Of a stretch of 12,867 nucleotides of DNA, positions 12,653 to 12,867 are shown piece by piece. A program made the position numbers and the translations under genes. The notes beneath the pieces are model-generated. The model was given only the letters and a program-made list of their open reading frames with translations. It was not told where the DNA came from and ran no database searches. This DNA is from Chloroflexota bacterium (GTDB lineage: Bacteria; Chloroflexota; UBA6077; JADZDV01). Within the stretch, counting starts at the first letter, position 1. The number at the start of each line of letters is the position of its first letter. The DNA lies in NCBI GenBank assembly GCA_020850915.1, contig JADZDV010000390.1, forward strand, positions 1 through 12,867, written 5' to 3'.

Positions 12653-12685
12653 CTCGGAGACTCGTCGCGTCCATGCTGGGGTTGC

Positions 12686-12715
12686 TTGACAGTGATTCAG
12701 CGGCCAACCTATACT
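12686..12715 (+). promoter_or_regulatory. Promoter of tRNA-Gly
   Basis: TTGACA (12686-12691, perfect -35) and TATACT (12710-12715) are 18 bases apart. Transcription should start near 12722, about 28 bases before the tRNA. It lies 33 bases after the stop of the membrane glycosyltransferase, so the tRNA does not depend on that operon. Confidence 0.82.
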
Positions 12716-12749
12716 GACCGACAGCGACACCGATCTGATGGTCGGGTGT

Positions 12750-12821
12750 GCGGAAGTGGCTCAGTGGTAGAGCATCTCCTTGCCAAGGAGAGGGTCGCGG
12801 GTTCAAGTCCCGTTTCCCGCT
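12750..12821 (+). tRNA. tRNA-Gly (anticodon GCC)
   Basis: A 72-base cloverleaf. D arm GCTC-AGTGGTA-GAGC, anticodon arm TCTCC-TTGCCAA-GGAGA with GCC at 12782-12784, T arm GCGGG-TTCAAGT-CCCGT and discriminator T12821, as usual for bacterial tRNA-Gly. The acceptor arms GCGGAAG (12750-12756) and TTCCCGC (12814-12820) pair at six of seven positions, with an A5 x C68 mismatch and a G7-T66 wobble. CCA is not encoded. Confidence 0.93.
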
Positions 12822-12867
12822 AACAGAGGATTGGAGCATGGGGAATAGATAAAAAAATGTCCTCTAC
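12822..12867. other. A-rich tail at the window edge
   Basis: The last 46 bases are AT-rich against the rest of the window and include a run of seven A (12851-12857). AGAGGAT (12825-12831) and GTCCTCT (12859-12865) could pair weakly across a long loop. An ATG at 12857 could open a gene beyond the window. Neither reading is firm. Confidence 0.25.

Noticed and set aside
1..12867. CRISPR array, insertion sequence, integrase or phage genes near the tRNA genes
   Set aside because: I looked for regularly spaced repeats, terminal inverted repeats and integrase motifs next to the tRNAs and saw none. The helix-turn-helix protein resembles excisionases only in its DNA-binding fold.
12857..12867. Gene start at ATG 12857 at the right edge
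   Set aside because: Only three full codons are in view and the GGGGA upstream is 12 bases away, too far for a good ribosome binding site, so there is no support for a gene.

Overview
This is a GC-rich bacterial chromosome segment with ordinary housekeeping and envelope genes. I see no transposase, phage gene, CRISPR array or rRNA. The best guess for the host is a member of the Chloroflexota or a similar deep-branching high-GC group. The basis is the base composition, a type 2 (about 280-residue) orotidine-phosphate decarboxylase followed by a DUF951 protein, an Ala/Pro-rich lipoprotein linker, and genes that appear to lack leaders. That assignment is inference; no 16S rRNA is present.

Left third (1-5140, minus strand): one long gene string reading right to left. 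It begins with a phosphonate-type ABC importer (phnD lipoprotein, phnC ATPase, phnE permease with an unusual extracytoplasmic insert). A GT-B glycosyltransferase related to the N-terminal part of plant arabinokinases follows, then a short-chain dehydrogenase. The last gene is the first 32 codons of a class II glutamine amidotransferase of asparagine synthetase type, cut by the window edge. Gaps of -1 to 55 bases suggest one transcript. No C-P lyase or phosphonatase gene is visible.

Middle (5343-8265, plus strand): pyrF, a small DUF951 protein and an MFS (DHA3-like) transporter, then a tRNA cluster Leu(GAG)-Val(TAC)-Phe(GAA) with its own promoter and a GC-rich hairpin after it. About 200 bases of divergent control region separate pyrF from phnD.

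Right third (8373-12867): a small DNA-binding protein (helix-turn-helix, coiled coil, tryptophan-rich tail) converges with a stand-alone response-regulator receiver on the minus strand. The receiver gene appears to start inside one copy of an imperfect 34-base direct repeat. Divergent from it is a three-gene operon: a DPM1-like family 2 glycosyltransferase, a zinc-ribbon SAM methyltransferase, and a GT-C membrane glycosyltransferase with an Alg6/Alg8-like HENH motif. The simplest reading is that the first enzyme charges a polyprenyl phosphate with a sugar and the membrane enzyme uses it outside the cytoplasm. This operon has a near-consensus promoter whose 17-base spacer is exactly filled by a perfect inverted repeat, and its GTG start lies only 7 bases after the -10 box, so the mRNA is probably leaderless. 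The window ends with tRNA-Gly(GCC), which has its own strong promoter, and a short A-rich tail.

I did not find a clearly new multi-gene system. The most notable signals are the spacer-filling operator with leaderless start at 9741-9779, the PhnE insert, and the in-frame repeat pair that supplies a start site to the receiver gene.
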